Shown one piece after another: positions 1 to 7,521 of a stretch of 64,000 nucleotides of DNA (the stretch's first letter is position 1; each line of letters starts with the position of its first letter). The notes beneath the pieces were generated by a model. It worked only from the letters and a program-made list of their open reading frames with translations, was not told where the DNA came from and searched no databases. A program made the translations under genes and the position numbers. Source of the stretch: an uncultured Alphaproteobacteria bacterium (GTDB lineage: Bacteria; Pseudomonadota; Alphaproteobacteria; UBA7985); contig CAJQLX010000036.1 of the NCBI GenBank assembly GCA_905479265.1, positions 1 to 64,000 on the forward strand, written 5' to 3'.

Positions 1-1473
1 GCCCGAAACCGATGCTTGCGTCAGGCCGCTGAGGGCGATTTTTGGGGTTAGCGTAACCGACGTGTGTGGGGCATGCCGAACCAACGGGAAAGCCCCGCCC
101 AATTGCGCGCCGAACCAGGGACTGAAGGCTCCTGTCGCATGATTGCCCATAAAGCCGGCCTCGAGCCGGGGCGTAAGCTCTAACCCGCCTTGTGTGATGG
201 CGCGGGCATCCCAAGCAGCGCTTGTTTCCACCACCCGATCATCATCGAGCAACAGCCCTTGGCCCGATAATCGCACCCGACTGCCGTTGGTTGGTGGGGG
301 TAGGCGCAGATCGAAGGCCACACGCGGCACCCAGTTCTCATGCCAATCCAGCGCAGCGCCGGTCGCGTCCGGTGCGAGGATGACATCTTGATTCAGGTCG
401 AGTGCCGCAAAGGAATGGCCTTTGTTCGCCTGCAGCGAAAACTGATTGCTGTGATCGTCGAGCGCGGTTTGATCCAACAGTTGCAGCGCACCCCGTTCCG
501 TCTCACCCGCCCAATCCACGTTCAGGCTCACGTCATAGCGGGGGGAGAGCTGCTGAGAGGCTTCGACCATCAGTCCGCCGCGCGCTTGGGAGTCCAGTGT
601 GCCGTTGATTATGGCTTGGGTTGTGGCGGTGTTGATGCGCTGTTCGAGGTCAAAGCGGGCCAAGCCACTGCCATAGATCACGGGCGTTGCCGTTAAGTCA
701 GCCGAAGGGCCTTGGGTGAGGTACAACGGCACCCCGCCCCAAGCGCCTAAGCCCGCTTCGTATCCAAAGGTCGGGCCAAGGAAGCCTGAGCGTCGCTTGA
801 CCGATGGCGCCGGTATGGTGATGCGGGGAAAGCCAATAACGGGAACATCAAACAGCTCCAATCGCACCCCGCGCAGCTCAAGCGTCCCTGCTGGCTGGTT
901 CAGCACCGCACGACGCGCCAGCAAGCGCCACGGCAGTCGGTCCCGCCCAATATACTCATCAATGTCACAGGGCGCGTCACAGGCCGTGTACGCGACGTAG
1001 TCCAAGCTCACGGACTGACCATCCGTGCTGGCCTTCTTGGCGGCAATGATGGCTTCGTCATTCAGGCGCGTGGCCACACCCGAAAGTAACAGCGTTGAAG
1101 CGGATTGTTCCAGCAGCAGCGCGTCGCTGTGAAGAATTTTGCCATCGCCAAGGTCTAAAGCGACGCGTCCGATCGCTTCGGCGCGGGCTGTGGAGGGGGT
1201 GAGCGTCAGCTTGTCCGCGATCAGCGTGCGCTGCCCGTCATCAAGGATCACGTTGCCGCGCAGGACCAGCGTATCCCCGTCTTCTGAACGGCTGAGGGTA
1301 TCGGCCTCAAAGACCAAGTTGCCAAAATCCAAGGTGGGCGGCGGCGTTTGTGCTGTGGCTTGCTGTAGTGGGGCGTGTAATGTGGCCAGCGCTATGCATA
1401 TCGCTACCACTCCTGACTGAAACAGCGGAGGGGCGAACCAACCCTTGCAATGTCTGGTCCGGCCTAGAGGCAC
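1..1473 (-). CDS. lptD: LPS-assembly protein LptD (C-terminus cut by window edge)
   Basis: Outer-membrane component of the Lpt machine that inserts lipopolysaccharide into the outer leaflet. The visible 491 codons begin at a GTG with an AGGAA Shine-Dalgarno about 10 nt upstream. This start gives a basic N-terminus, a hydrophobic core and an ATAQ-like signal peptidase site near residue 40. After it comes an OstA-type beta-jellyroll region (motifs such as LVLRGNVIL and LIADKLTLTP), then a cysteine-bearing stretch (ACDICDAPCD) and the beginning of the barrel domain (FPRITIPAPS, LGPTFGYEAGLG). The end of the barrel lies outside the window. In many alphaproteobacteria lptD is followed by surA and pdxA. 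Here pdxA is 15 kb away, so that cluster is split unless a second copy exists. Family assignment is by motif recognition. Confidence 0.85.
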   Translation of the reverse strand, partial: MPLGRTRHCKGWFAPPLFQSGVVAICIALATLHAPLQQATAQTPPPTLDFGNLVFEADTLSRSEDGDTLVLRGNVILDDGQRTLIADKLTLTPSTARAEAIGRVALDLGDGKILHSDALLLEQSASTLLLSGVATRLNDEAIIAAKKASTDGQSVSLDYVAYTACDAPCDIDEYIGRDRLPWRLLARRAVLNQPAGTLELRGVRLELFDVPVIGFPRITIPAPSVKRRSGFLGPTFGYEAGLGAWGGVPLYLTQGPSADLTATPVIYGSGLARFDLEQRINTATTQAIINGTLDSQARGGLMVEASQQLSPRYDVSLNVDWAGETERGALQLLDQTALDDHSNQFSLQANKGHSFAALDLNQDVILAPDATGAALDWHENWVPRVAFDLRLPPPTNGSRVRLSGQGLLLDDDRVVETSAAWDARAITQGGLELTPRLEAGFMGNHATGAFSPWFGAQLGGAFPLVRHAPHTSVTLTPKIALSGLTQASVSG

Positions 1474-1661
1474 GCAGCTGATGTTCCTGAACCGTTAAAA
1501 TCGATTCAGCCGGGTCTCGAAATGCTTAAACCCGGCAGATATTCTTTAACTTGCGAGATGCATGCCAAGAACCACCTGAATCAACGGGCGATTTCAAGTT
1601 GGATTAACTTTTGGTTTGGAAAGCTTGAGCGGTTGCGGATCAACGGAGATCGCAAGGCGTC

Positions 1662-1681
1662 AGGCGCCGGGCAGGGCGCCT
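1662..1681. other. 7-bp perfect hairpin between lptD and the sulfotransferase gene
   Basis: AGGCGCC and GGCGCCT arms are separated by 6 nt, and a third copy of the same heptamer lies at about 1695-1701 just after the sulfotransferase stop codon. There is no T-run on the minus side, so this is not a canonical intrinsic terminator. It may be a Rho-dependent end or an mRNA-stabilising hairpin. The rest of 1474-1700 shows no gene. Confidence 0.4.
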
Positions 1682-1700
1682 GGATTTTGGTGGGGCGCCT

Positions 1701-2549
1701 TTAAAAGACGCTCCCGTCATCGCCATACCCAAAGCGGCTCATCATGTCCGCGTGGTCTTTGGCCAGTTTTGCCGTCTGCTTGGCACTCAGCACGCCCTTG
1801 AACCCGCCGATTTTGCCAGAGCGGAAAAAGCCCTGCTCGTTCTTGTCAGACGCTTCAAGGAAGCCCTTCTTCTTTTCAACTTCCTTGAGACGATCAAAGT
1901 CGGTCGAGGACAGAGCCCGATCAATCTTGTCGTTCTCCACACCCATGCCCATAAAGTTAATGATGTTGGCAAAGGTCTGGTAAGGGCGAAGAATCATGTC
2001 TTCGTACCGCACGGTCATCCGCTCAAAACCCGTCGCGCCCAACCAGCTGCTGACGTGGGTCGACCACGTGTGCATGGGTTGCTTGATTTGGGTGTCGGAT
2101 CCAATGGCAAAAGATGGGTTACCCATGGCAGCCACAGCCTCGTCAAACGACAAGCCCATGTGCTTGGCAAAGGACGTACAGACATCAAACGGGTGACGAA
2201 TGATATACAGCGCGCGCCGGGTTACAGCCGATGGGATCATCGCGGCGTTGTGCCAGTTGGCATTCAGGACGTGGGTTTTTATGATCACGTCCTTATCGCC
2301 GCTTTCTGCAAGTTTAGACAGATAGGGCAGGCGCAGGGATGCAACCACGTCGTCATCGAGTTCTTTCGATTGCAGCTTGAGCAATTTGTCGAAAACGGGT
2401 CGCTGCGCATCGTTGAACGTGCCCTTCAACGCGTCATTCGGATCAAGTTTATCCGTGTTCGCGAGGTAGGCTGCGAGAAACAAACGTACCCATGTGTTGC
2501 CAGACTTGGGGTAGCTGGCAATCCAAACAATTTTATGTCCCTTGGCCAT
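1701..2549 (-). CDS. PAPS-dependent sulfotransferase
   Basis: A 282-aa sulfotransferase-domain protein (Sulfotransfer_1 type), predicted to move a sulfuryl group from PAPS to an acceptor. The 5'-phosphosulfate loop is at residues 12-20 (SYPKSGNTW). A KTH motif is at 91-93. The 3'-phosphate region is at 118-127 (RHPFDV, then Ser126), and a late RSGKIGGFKG segment matches the usual RKGxxGDWK loop with changes. No signal peptide is visible, so it should act in the cytoplasm. Its ATG shares one base with the TAA of the upstream surface-protein gene (TAATG), a typical coupling arrangement that ties its translation to that protein. The acceptor is unknown: it could be a surface glycan, a lipid, or tyrosine on the partner protein. 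The fold call is firm; the substrate is not. Confidence 0.85.
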   Translation of the reverse strand: MAKGHKIVWIASYPKSGNTWVRLFLAAYLANTDKLDPNDALKGTFNDAQRPVFDKLLKLQSKELDDDVVASLRLPYLSKLAESGDKDVIIKTHVLNANWHNAAMIPSAVTRRALYIIRHPFDVCTSFAKHMGLSFDEAVAAMGNPSFAIGSDTQIKQPMHTWSTHVSSWLGATGFERMTVRYEDMILRPYQTFANIINFMGMGVENDKIDRALSSTDFDRLKEVEKKKGFLEASDKNEQGFFRSGKIGGFKGVLSAKQTAKLAKDHADMMSRFGYGDDGSVF

Positions 2550-5500
2550 TAGAAGATTTCAACGTCCGTATCATCGATGCCACTTACGTTGATGACGCCA
2601 ACGGTTGTGCCGTCAGAAACGTAAATGATATCTGCGTTTTCATCGACATAGACACCAGCGGCAGCACCGTCAGCCTGAACGCCAGTCGCCACAGTGATCG
2701 AGTTAACGCCGTCGATCTGAATAACAATGTCATCGTTATCCGTATCGAAGCCCATCACAGTGTCTTGGCCGCCAGAGACAAAATCATCCATGGATGTGAA
2801 GTAAATCTTCGCATCAACGTTGCCGCCTGTATCAAGCTCAATCGTGTCGTTGCCGCCGCCGCCGTAGATCCGGACGCTGTTGCTATTGCCTGTACCTACT
2901 TCGATGGTGTCATCGCCATCGCCGAGTTCGTAAATAGCGTTGTCGGCAATCTCAGACAGGTAAAGCATGTCGTCGCCGTCGCCGGTTGAGAATGCCATCA
3001 CTGTCGCCATGTCGATGTCAGTCGACGCCGAACCAACCAAAATCGCATCATCTGCGGCCGAAGCGTCAAACGTGGTCAGTTCAGAGCTGGTGTCAGTAAA
3101 GCCGGCCCCTGCCAGCTCAACCGAGCCTTCTGTCCCATCGAGTGTGATCGATGTGAACCGGTTCACATCTGCGCCGTCGTCCAAAAGCGTAAGGACCGAG
3201 GCGGTGTTGCTGACGAAGCTGATATTTGCTTCCGTCAACACGGAGGTTCCCGTTCCGACGTTCTTGAGCGTCAAATCGCCGCTCGCGGTCAGGGTCACTT
3301 CGTCATCGGTGGAGGCGCCAAAGGTGATTTCCGCACCATCGGTCGCTTCGATGTCGAAGTGGTCTTCCATGTTGTTCAGCGTGACTTCTGAACCGGGCAC
3401 TTCAATTTCGATGGAGCTGAGGTCATCGCCATCGAACAAGGCCAAGTTAACGGACGAGGCTGCGCCGCTGATTTCCAACGTTTCAATGTTGTCATAGGAG
3501 CCGGTTGTGATGTTCTTGGACGCCTCAAGGGTATCCGAGCCTTCACCACCGTCAATCGTGGCGCCCGAAGCAATCACCGTGTCGAGCTCAATTTTGTCGC
3601 CACCGCTGCCGGTATCGAGCGTCGCGGTTGTGCCAAAGGCGTCGATTTCGACCGTGTCGTTACCACTGTTTGTACTAAACGTCGCCGCTGCTGCGCTGTC
3701 TTTAATGTGCAGCATGTCGCCCGCTGAGCCGGTATCAACATCGGTCAGCGTGGTACTATCAACGGTAACGTTGATCGCGCCTGTCGCGGATGAGCCGTCA
3801 ATTTGCGTCACGTCGGCAAGCTCGGTATCGCCGAATTCGTTGCTGATCGTCAGTGCGCCGCCACCGGTAACGGTGAGAACGGTCATTGCGGTCGCAACCA
3901 GATCGAAGGCGTTGTCCGTGCTGTCCGCGACGTCGATGGTCAACGTGTTGGTGGTCGTCGTCGCAATCTCGACTTGGGCGTTCACGTCGCTGACATTCAA
4001 AGTCAGCGTTGAACCGCCTGTGATCTTGGCATTGTCTGAGCCGGTCAGGGCAACGGTGTTGCCGCTGTTCACGTCCTCAATCGTCACCATTGCAGTTCCA
4101 GCGTCGGAGACCGCTACGGTGTCCACGGTGTCAATATCGGTGATGGTGATCGACATGGAATTTGCATCAACAACGACGGATTCAACATCGTCACCCGCGG
4201 AAGCCAAGCTGAGCGTAGTGCTCGATGACGCGAGGTGCACATGCAAGTTTTCGACGTTGTTCAGGTCTTCTGGTGTGACGTCTGATGTCATGTCTTCGAG
4301 GACAACGGTGTCGTTCCCGCCAGACAGATCCAGCGAGTTGAACTCTTCGGCGTCTTCTGCGGCGCGGAAGGTGATTGTATCGTCTCCGGACGTGCCGGTG
4401 ATGTCATCGTTTTCACGACCCGCAGCAATGGTGGCCGACGCCCCTGCGCTGCCGCTATCGACTGTCGTTGTGCCACCGTCCGTGCCGCCAGAAATCACAA
4501 TTCCGTTGCTCGTACCAGAGCTCGTGGAGCTCGAACTGGTGTTGCTCGTGGTGGCGGTGTTGTCGGTGGTTGAGGTGCCGTTGAGTGCAGCCTGGACAGC
4601 AGGGTCGCTGAGGAAGGCTTGCTGGCTGATGCTGTAATTGCTGGACGTGTTGGCGTTGGTGGACGTGGTCCCCGTGCTGGAACCTCCGCCAAGACCACCC
4701 ATGGCCATGACCGCTGCGCCAGCGGCAACCACGCCGCCGCCAATCAACGCCCAAGAGGGCAGGCCAAACATGCCGCCGCTTGATGCGATTGGGGCTGGTG
4801 CCGCTGCGACTTCTGCAACGGGCACGGCTTGCGTGACCGGAATGGGCGCCGCGTTGCCGTACATGTTCTGCGCACCAAAGCCGCCCTGCATGCCATAGGC
4901 AGGCTGGTTGTAAGAGGTTTGGCCGAAGGTCGTCGCCGCGCCGCCGCCAAAGGACGACTGAGCTTGCGCCATTTGCGCACCAGCGGAGTATGCTGGAACA
5001 TACTGCGTCGCTTGCGGATTCATATTCGGCGTCATTGGTGGGTTGTAAGCAACGTTGGCGTTGCTCGGCTGCATTTGATAGCCGCCCACGATCGAAGGCT
5101 GCGTGGCGTACTGACCGGCCGTGTAAACCTGCGGCTGGTAGGTCGCCATCGCCGTTGGCGCGCCGAACGAGGCTTGCGCTAACTGCTGACCTTGCAGCGC
5201 AAAGGGCGCGCTGGATGAATAAGCCGCTGCCTGGCTCGTCATCATGGACTGCGAGGTTTGTACGGCTGAAACAGGCGCACCACCGGTGTAAGCGCCGAGC
5301 AGAATATCGGTTGATACCTGCAATTGATTGGTCATGGGGTTCAACTGGTACTGACCGGGCGCCGCGACGAACTGAACGCCGTCTGCGAGGATGACCCGAA
5401 TGTTACCAGCGCCAGCATCCGTAACAACGTTGATCGAGCTCGATACATCGGTGAAACCACCTGAGCCTGAAAAGTTGTACTGCTGTGCCATGGCTTCGGC

Positions 5501-5683
5501 GGCAAACAAGCCAAAGACACCTGCCAATACAGATGAGCCAAGCAAAGCCGCACGGCTGCCCATGCGGCTTTTCAGCGGGCGGTGCGCCCGAACAGCGGCA
5601 TAGCCTGGTGTAATTGTAGCAATCTCGAAAGCGCTTTGGCTTACGGCTGCCGACGTATTGAACGCACAAGCGGTGGTGGTCAT
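2549..5683 (-). CDS. Large acidic RTX-like surface or S-layer-like protein
   Basis: About 1044 aa. ATG at 5683 is chosen because GGGAG lies 7 nt upstream; a GTG two codons earlier has no spacing. Residues 1-40 form an unusual leader, followed by a Sec-like core (ALLGSSVLAGVFGLF) and a likely AMA/QQ cleavage site. Next is a Gln/Ala/Pro/Tyr-rich low-complexity stretch (about 140-290), then a Gly/Ala-rich hydrophobic segment (ALIGGGVVAAGAAVMAMGG, about 315-335) and a Ser/Thr linker. The remainder is strongly acidic with RTX-type Ca2+-binding nonapeptides (GGNDTV, GDGDDTIEVG, GGGGNDTIEL). It ends in a short hydrophobic tail (DDTDVEIF) that resembles type I secretion C-termini. The combination suggests a cell-surface layer or adhesin. 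The specific function is not known. It lies upstream of the sulfotransferase in one operon. Confidence 0.75.
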   Translation of the reverse strand: MTTTACAFNTSAAVSQSAFEIATITPGYAAVRAHRPLKSRMGSRAALLGSSVLAGVFGLFAAEAMAQQYNFSGSGGFTDVSSSINVVTDAGAGNIRVILADGVQFVAAPGQYQLNPMTNQLQVSTDILLGAYTGGAPVSAVQTSQSMMTSQAAAYSSSAPFALQGQQLAQASFGAPTAMATYQPQVYTAGQYATQPSIVGGYQMQPSNANVAYNPPMTPNMNPQATQYVPAYSAGAQMAQAQSSFGGGAATTFGQTSYNQPAYGMQGGFGAQNMYGNAAPIPVTQAVPVAEVAAAPAPIASSGGMFGLPSWALIGGGVVAAGAAVMAMGGLGGGSSTGTTSTNANTSSNYSISQQAFLSDPAVQAALNGTSTTDNTATTSNTSSSSTSSGTSNGIVISGGTDGGTTTVDSGSAGASATIAAGRENDDITGTSGDDTITFRAAEDAEEFNSLDLSGGNDTVVLEDMTSDVTPEDLNNVENLHVHLASSSTTLSLASAGDDVESVVVDANSMSITITDIDTVDTVAVSDAGTAMVTIEDVNSGNTVALTGSDNAKITGGSTLTLNVSDVNAQVEIATTTTNTLTIDVADSTDNAFDLVATAMTVLTVTGGGALTISNEFGDTELADVTQIDGSSATGAINVTVDSTTLTDVDTGSAGDMLHIKDSAAAATFSTNSGNDTVEIDAFGTTATLDTGSGGDKIELDTVIASGATIDGGEGSDTLEASKNITTGSYDNIETLEISGAASSVNLALFDGDDLSSIEIEVPGSEVTLNNMEDHFDIEATDGAEITFGASTDDEVTLTASGDLTLKNVGTGTSVLTEANISFVSNTASVLTLLDDGADVNRFTSITLDGTEGSVELAGAGFTDTSSELTTFDASAADDAILVGSASTDIDMATVMAFSTGDGDDMLYLSEIADNAIYELGDGDDTIEVGTGNSNSVRIYGGGGNDTIELDTGGNVDAKIYFTSMDDFVSGGQDTVMGFDTDNDDIVIQIDGVNSITVATGVQADGAAAGVYVDENADIIYVSDGTTVGVINVSGIDDTDVEIF

Positions 5684-5689
5684 TACCAC

Positions 5690-6170
5690 TCTCCCAACCC
5701 CATAAATTTATTCTTCAAAATCGCTACGCTAGCGATGGAACAGCCCCGACGGTTTAACCCGACTGCCTTTTCCGACACCTACGCGGCAAAATAGCGAAGG
5801 AACTGCGCTCTTTATAAGGCGGGGTCTGATTGCTCTTCACCCAACACTACAAGAATGCTTTAGACCTCTTCACCCTCTATATAGGCGAGTAGACCCAATT
5901 CCCGCTAATTCAAATCAGGGTATGGATAAGCTTCAGAACCTTGAAGGGCAAAAGATTCGGGATAAACCGGTGGATAACACTGTGTAACGTGGTGCTAGAG
6001 CCATATTATGGCGAACTTTGAGGGCTCAAATTTGAGTTTATGCGCTTAGCAAAACGAATCGGAAAATTCTTATGCGCCGCAAGCGCTGCCTTGCAAAAAT
6101 GTAAAAGTGAGCGATCGGCGGTTGATTTCCAGCTGGTTCTCCGTAAGACAGACAGGTCTCGTAATCGGCT
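5690..6170. other. 480-nt intergenic region between the surface protein gene and tRNA-Leu
   Basis: No gene found. It is AT-richer than its surroundings and must hold the minus-strand promoter of the surface protein gene and the plus-strand promoter of tRNA-Leu. Two sites one mismatch from the DnaA box (reverse orientation) are at 5921-5929 (TATGGATAA) and 5969-5977 (GGTGGATAA). I could not fix promoter boxes with confidence. Confidence 0.5.
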
Positions 6171-6256
6171 GGCCCCTTGGCGGAATTGGTAGACGCTGCG
6201 GACTTAAAATCCGTTTTCCTTTGGAAGTGCCGGTTCGAGTCCGGCAGGGGCTACCA
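6171..6256 (+). tRNA. tRNA-Leu (anticodon UAA)
   Basis: An 86-nt class II tRNA with encoded CCA. The acceptor arm GGCCCCT pairs with AGGGGCT, including a G.U closing pair as in E. coli tRNA-Leu. The D-arm is GCG/CGC around GAATTGGTAGA. The anticodon stem GCGGA/TCCGT carries a CTTAAAA loop (anticodon TAA). A long variable arm and a T-arm with GTTCGAGTC follow. The discriminator is A, as expected for leucine. It stands alone with no neighbouring tRNA. Confidence 0.97.
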
Positions 6257-6579
6257 CCTTAACTCCTTTTCATTCGCGACAAGGTCGTTTCGCCGGATCC
6301 AAGGGTGATACGACGCCCGGAATGTGACGCCCATCGTTGCGGCTGTCCGAGATCCCGCCCGCTGCGCCCAAAAAACATCCCATATCGAACTGATAATAAG
6401 TATAATTTTAGCGTTATACGCCACAGAGTTGGGGCGTCCCTGAAATTATCCACAGCAATTTGACGGTCCTAGCAAAATTATCATCTGTAGTGGCGTAACC
6501 CTTGCAGCATTCCCCACGCGCTACGAACAAAAATAAGAAGAGCGCCTTTCTTGAGGAACAAAAAGTTAGGACGGTTTGC
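6257..6579. other. Intergenic region with a perfect DnaA-box sequence
   Basis: No gene supported. It contains a perfect DnaA-box match (TTATCCACA) at 6446-6454, inside an AT-rich stretch (about 6380-6490). A readable frame continues upstream of the next gene's chosen GTG start as far as a TTG at 6502, but the extra residues are lysine-rich and lack a Shine-Dalgarno. Confidence 0.45.
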
Positions 6580-6861
6580 GTGCCCTGTTATTTGGTTGCC
6601 CATGACGCTCCAGTGGTCGAAGCAGAAGCTGGAATTGACGATAAGAAGCTGATTGAGACGCTTTCTGACCTTGGCGGTCGTCGGATCCAGCGCTCTGTCT
6701 GGTTGATCCGCGTGAAAGAGCGAGACGCCAAGCGCGTGATCTCTGGACTCCGCCCCTACGTCGAAAGTGACTTGCTGTGGGTGTCTGAGGTGAACTCAAA
6801 CTACGGGTACAACCGCGCACTGACGGGTACCAATTCTTGGCTGCTTGAGAACGGCGTCTGA
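6580..6861 (+). CDS. Small Cas2/VapD-like ferredoxin-fold protein
   Basis: A 93-aa protein from GTG at 6580, chosen because AGGA sits 8 nt upstream and because the product then begins MPCYLVAHD, the first beta strand expected of this family. The pattern is an N-terminal strand, a helix with KLIETLSDLG, then RRIQRSVWLIRV and a final strand DLLWVSEVN. This resembles Cas2, VapD and the so-called SinR-like stand-alone proteins, whose members are small homodimeric nucleases or nuclease-like proteins. No other cas gene and no CRISPR repeats are present. The catalytic Asp usual at the end of strand 1 may be the D in AHD, but I cannot confirm activity. The only clear partner signal is a perfect hairpin just downstream. 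Function unknown. Confidence 0.55.
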   Translation: MPCYLVAHDAPVVEAEAGIDDKKLIETLSDLGGRRIQRSVWLIRVKERDAKRVISGLRPYVESDLLWVSEVNSNYGYNRALTGTNSWLLENGV

Positions 6862-6867
6862 CGCCGA

Positions 6868-6900
6868 TTGCAATTCGCACAGATTTTTTGCGAATTGCAA
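6868..6900. repeat. 11-bp perfect inverted repeat in a convergent gap
   Basis: Arms TTGCAATTCGC (6868-6878) and GCGAATTGCAA (6890-6900) are exact complements around an 11-nt loop that holds six T. It sits between the stop codons of two convergent genes (6861 and 6965). Neither strand has a T-run straight after the stem, so it is not a textbook terminator, although a bidirectional end is the most likely role. Confidence 0.7.
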
Positions 6901-6964
6901 AAAGGGGAGCCGGCGCTGCGCGGTGTGTTGCGCGCAGGCTGTCGCAACCTGCAAACACCACCGC

Positions 6965-7423
6965 TCAGAAGATCCCGACATCCAGTCCTTCGGCCATTGC
7001 CTGCCCGGTCTCCCGCGCTGCGACGATGAAGTCATCGTCCCACGCCCCGTGCAGCACCATCAGCTCACTGACGGGCCGCCACCCCAAGCCCGAATATATC
7101 CCGCTCAAGGCGCGCTTGGTTGCTGTTCCGTCTAAGCCAGCCCGAATGAGCGTCGCAACCGACAGGCCCGAACGCTGGTCCAGCAAGTCGTTATAGCAGC
7201 GGTCAAAGAAGTCTTTGGTCAGGCCGGCCATGTATCCGATATTCTCAGTTGTCAGCAGAATAAGACCATCGCAGCGCAATACGTCCTTCGTCGCAGCCTC
7301 CAAAGGCGAACGAACAGTCAGCTCAACACCAGCCGTCTGCGCCACCCCTTCGGCCACAGCATCCCGCAGCGCTCGCGTGTTAACGGACGGAGCGTGCGCA
7401 ATGAACAGAAGATGTTTGGTCAC
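6965..7423 (-). CDS. Flavodoxin-like / NADPH-dependent FMN reductase family protein
   Basis: A 152-aa flavodoxin-fold protein. An N-terminal strand (HLLFIAHAPS) leads to a phosphate-binding loop (SVNTRALRDAV). The strand CDGLILLTTENIGYMAGLTKDFFDR is the usual flavin-side segment of NAD(P)H:FMN oxidoreductases, where a bound FMN would be contacted. No signal peptide, so probably cytoplasmic. It is transcribed divergently from the hydrolase gene at 7522, with about 98 nt between starts that must hold both promoters. Substrate and reductase partner cannot be read from sequence. Confidence 0.75.
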   Translation of the reverse strand: MTKHLLFIAHAPSVNTRALRDAVAEGVAQTAGVELTVRSPLEAATKDVLRCDGLILLTTENIGYMAGLTKDFFDRCYNDLLDQRSGLSVATLIRAGLDGTATKRALSGIYSGLGWRPVSELMVLHGAWDDDFIVAARETGQAMAEGLDVGIF

Positions 7424-7521
7424 AGTCAGCTCCCGTGTTGCAGGTCAGGGCACAGCGCAGGCTGGGCAAAGACAAATATCGCGCTACGTCGACGTTAAAT
7501 GATCGTCGCAAAGGAATCGAG

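Noticed and set aside
3507-4637. A 376-codon frame on the plus strand opposite the surface protein gene
   Set aside because: Ser/Val-rich mirror of the acidic repeat protein; no start signal and no known domain.
2600-5000. Repeat array or CRISPR in the surface protein gene
   Set aside because: Repetition is due to acidic RTX-like and Ser/Thr-rich codons, not to equally spaced direct repeats with unique spacers.
5690-6579. Chromosome origin around the DnaA-like boxes
   Set aside because: Only one perfect box and two near-matches, no dnaA, hemE, parAB or other origin-linked gene nearby.
6502-6579. Longer start (TTG 6502) for the Cas2-like gene
   Set aside because: No Shine-Dalgarno; the downstream GTG has AGGA at 8 nt and gives the expected N-terminal strand.
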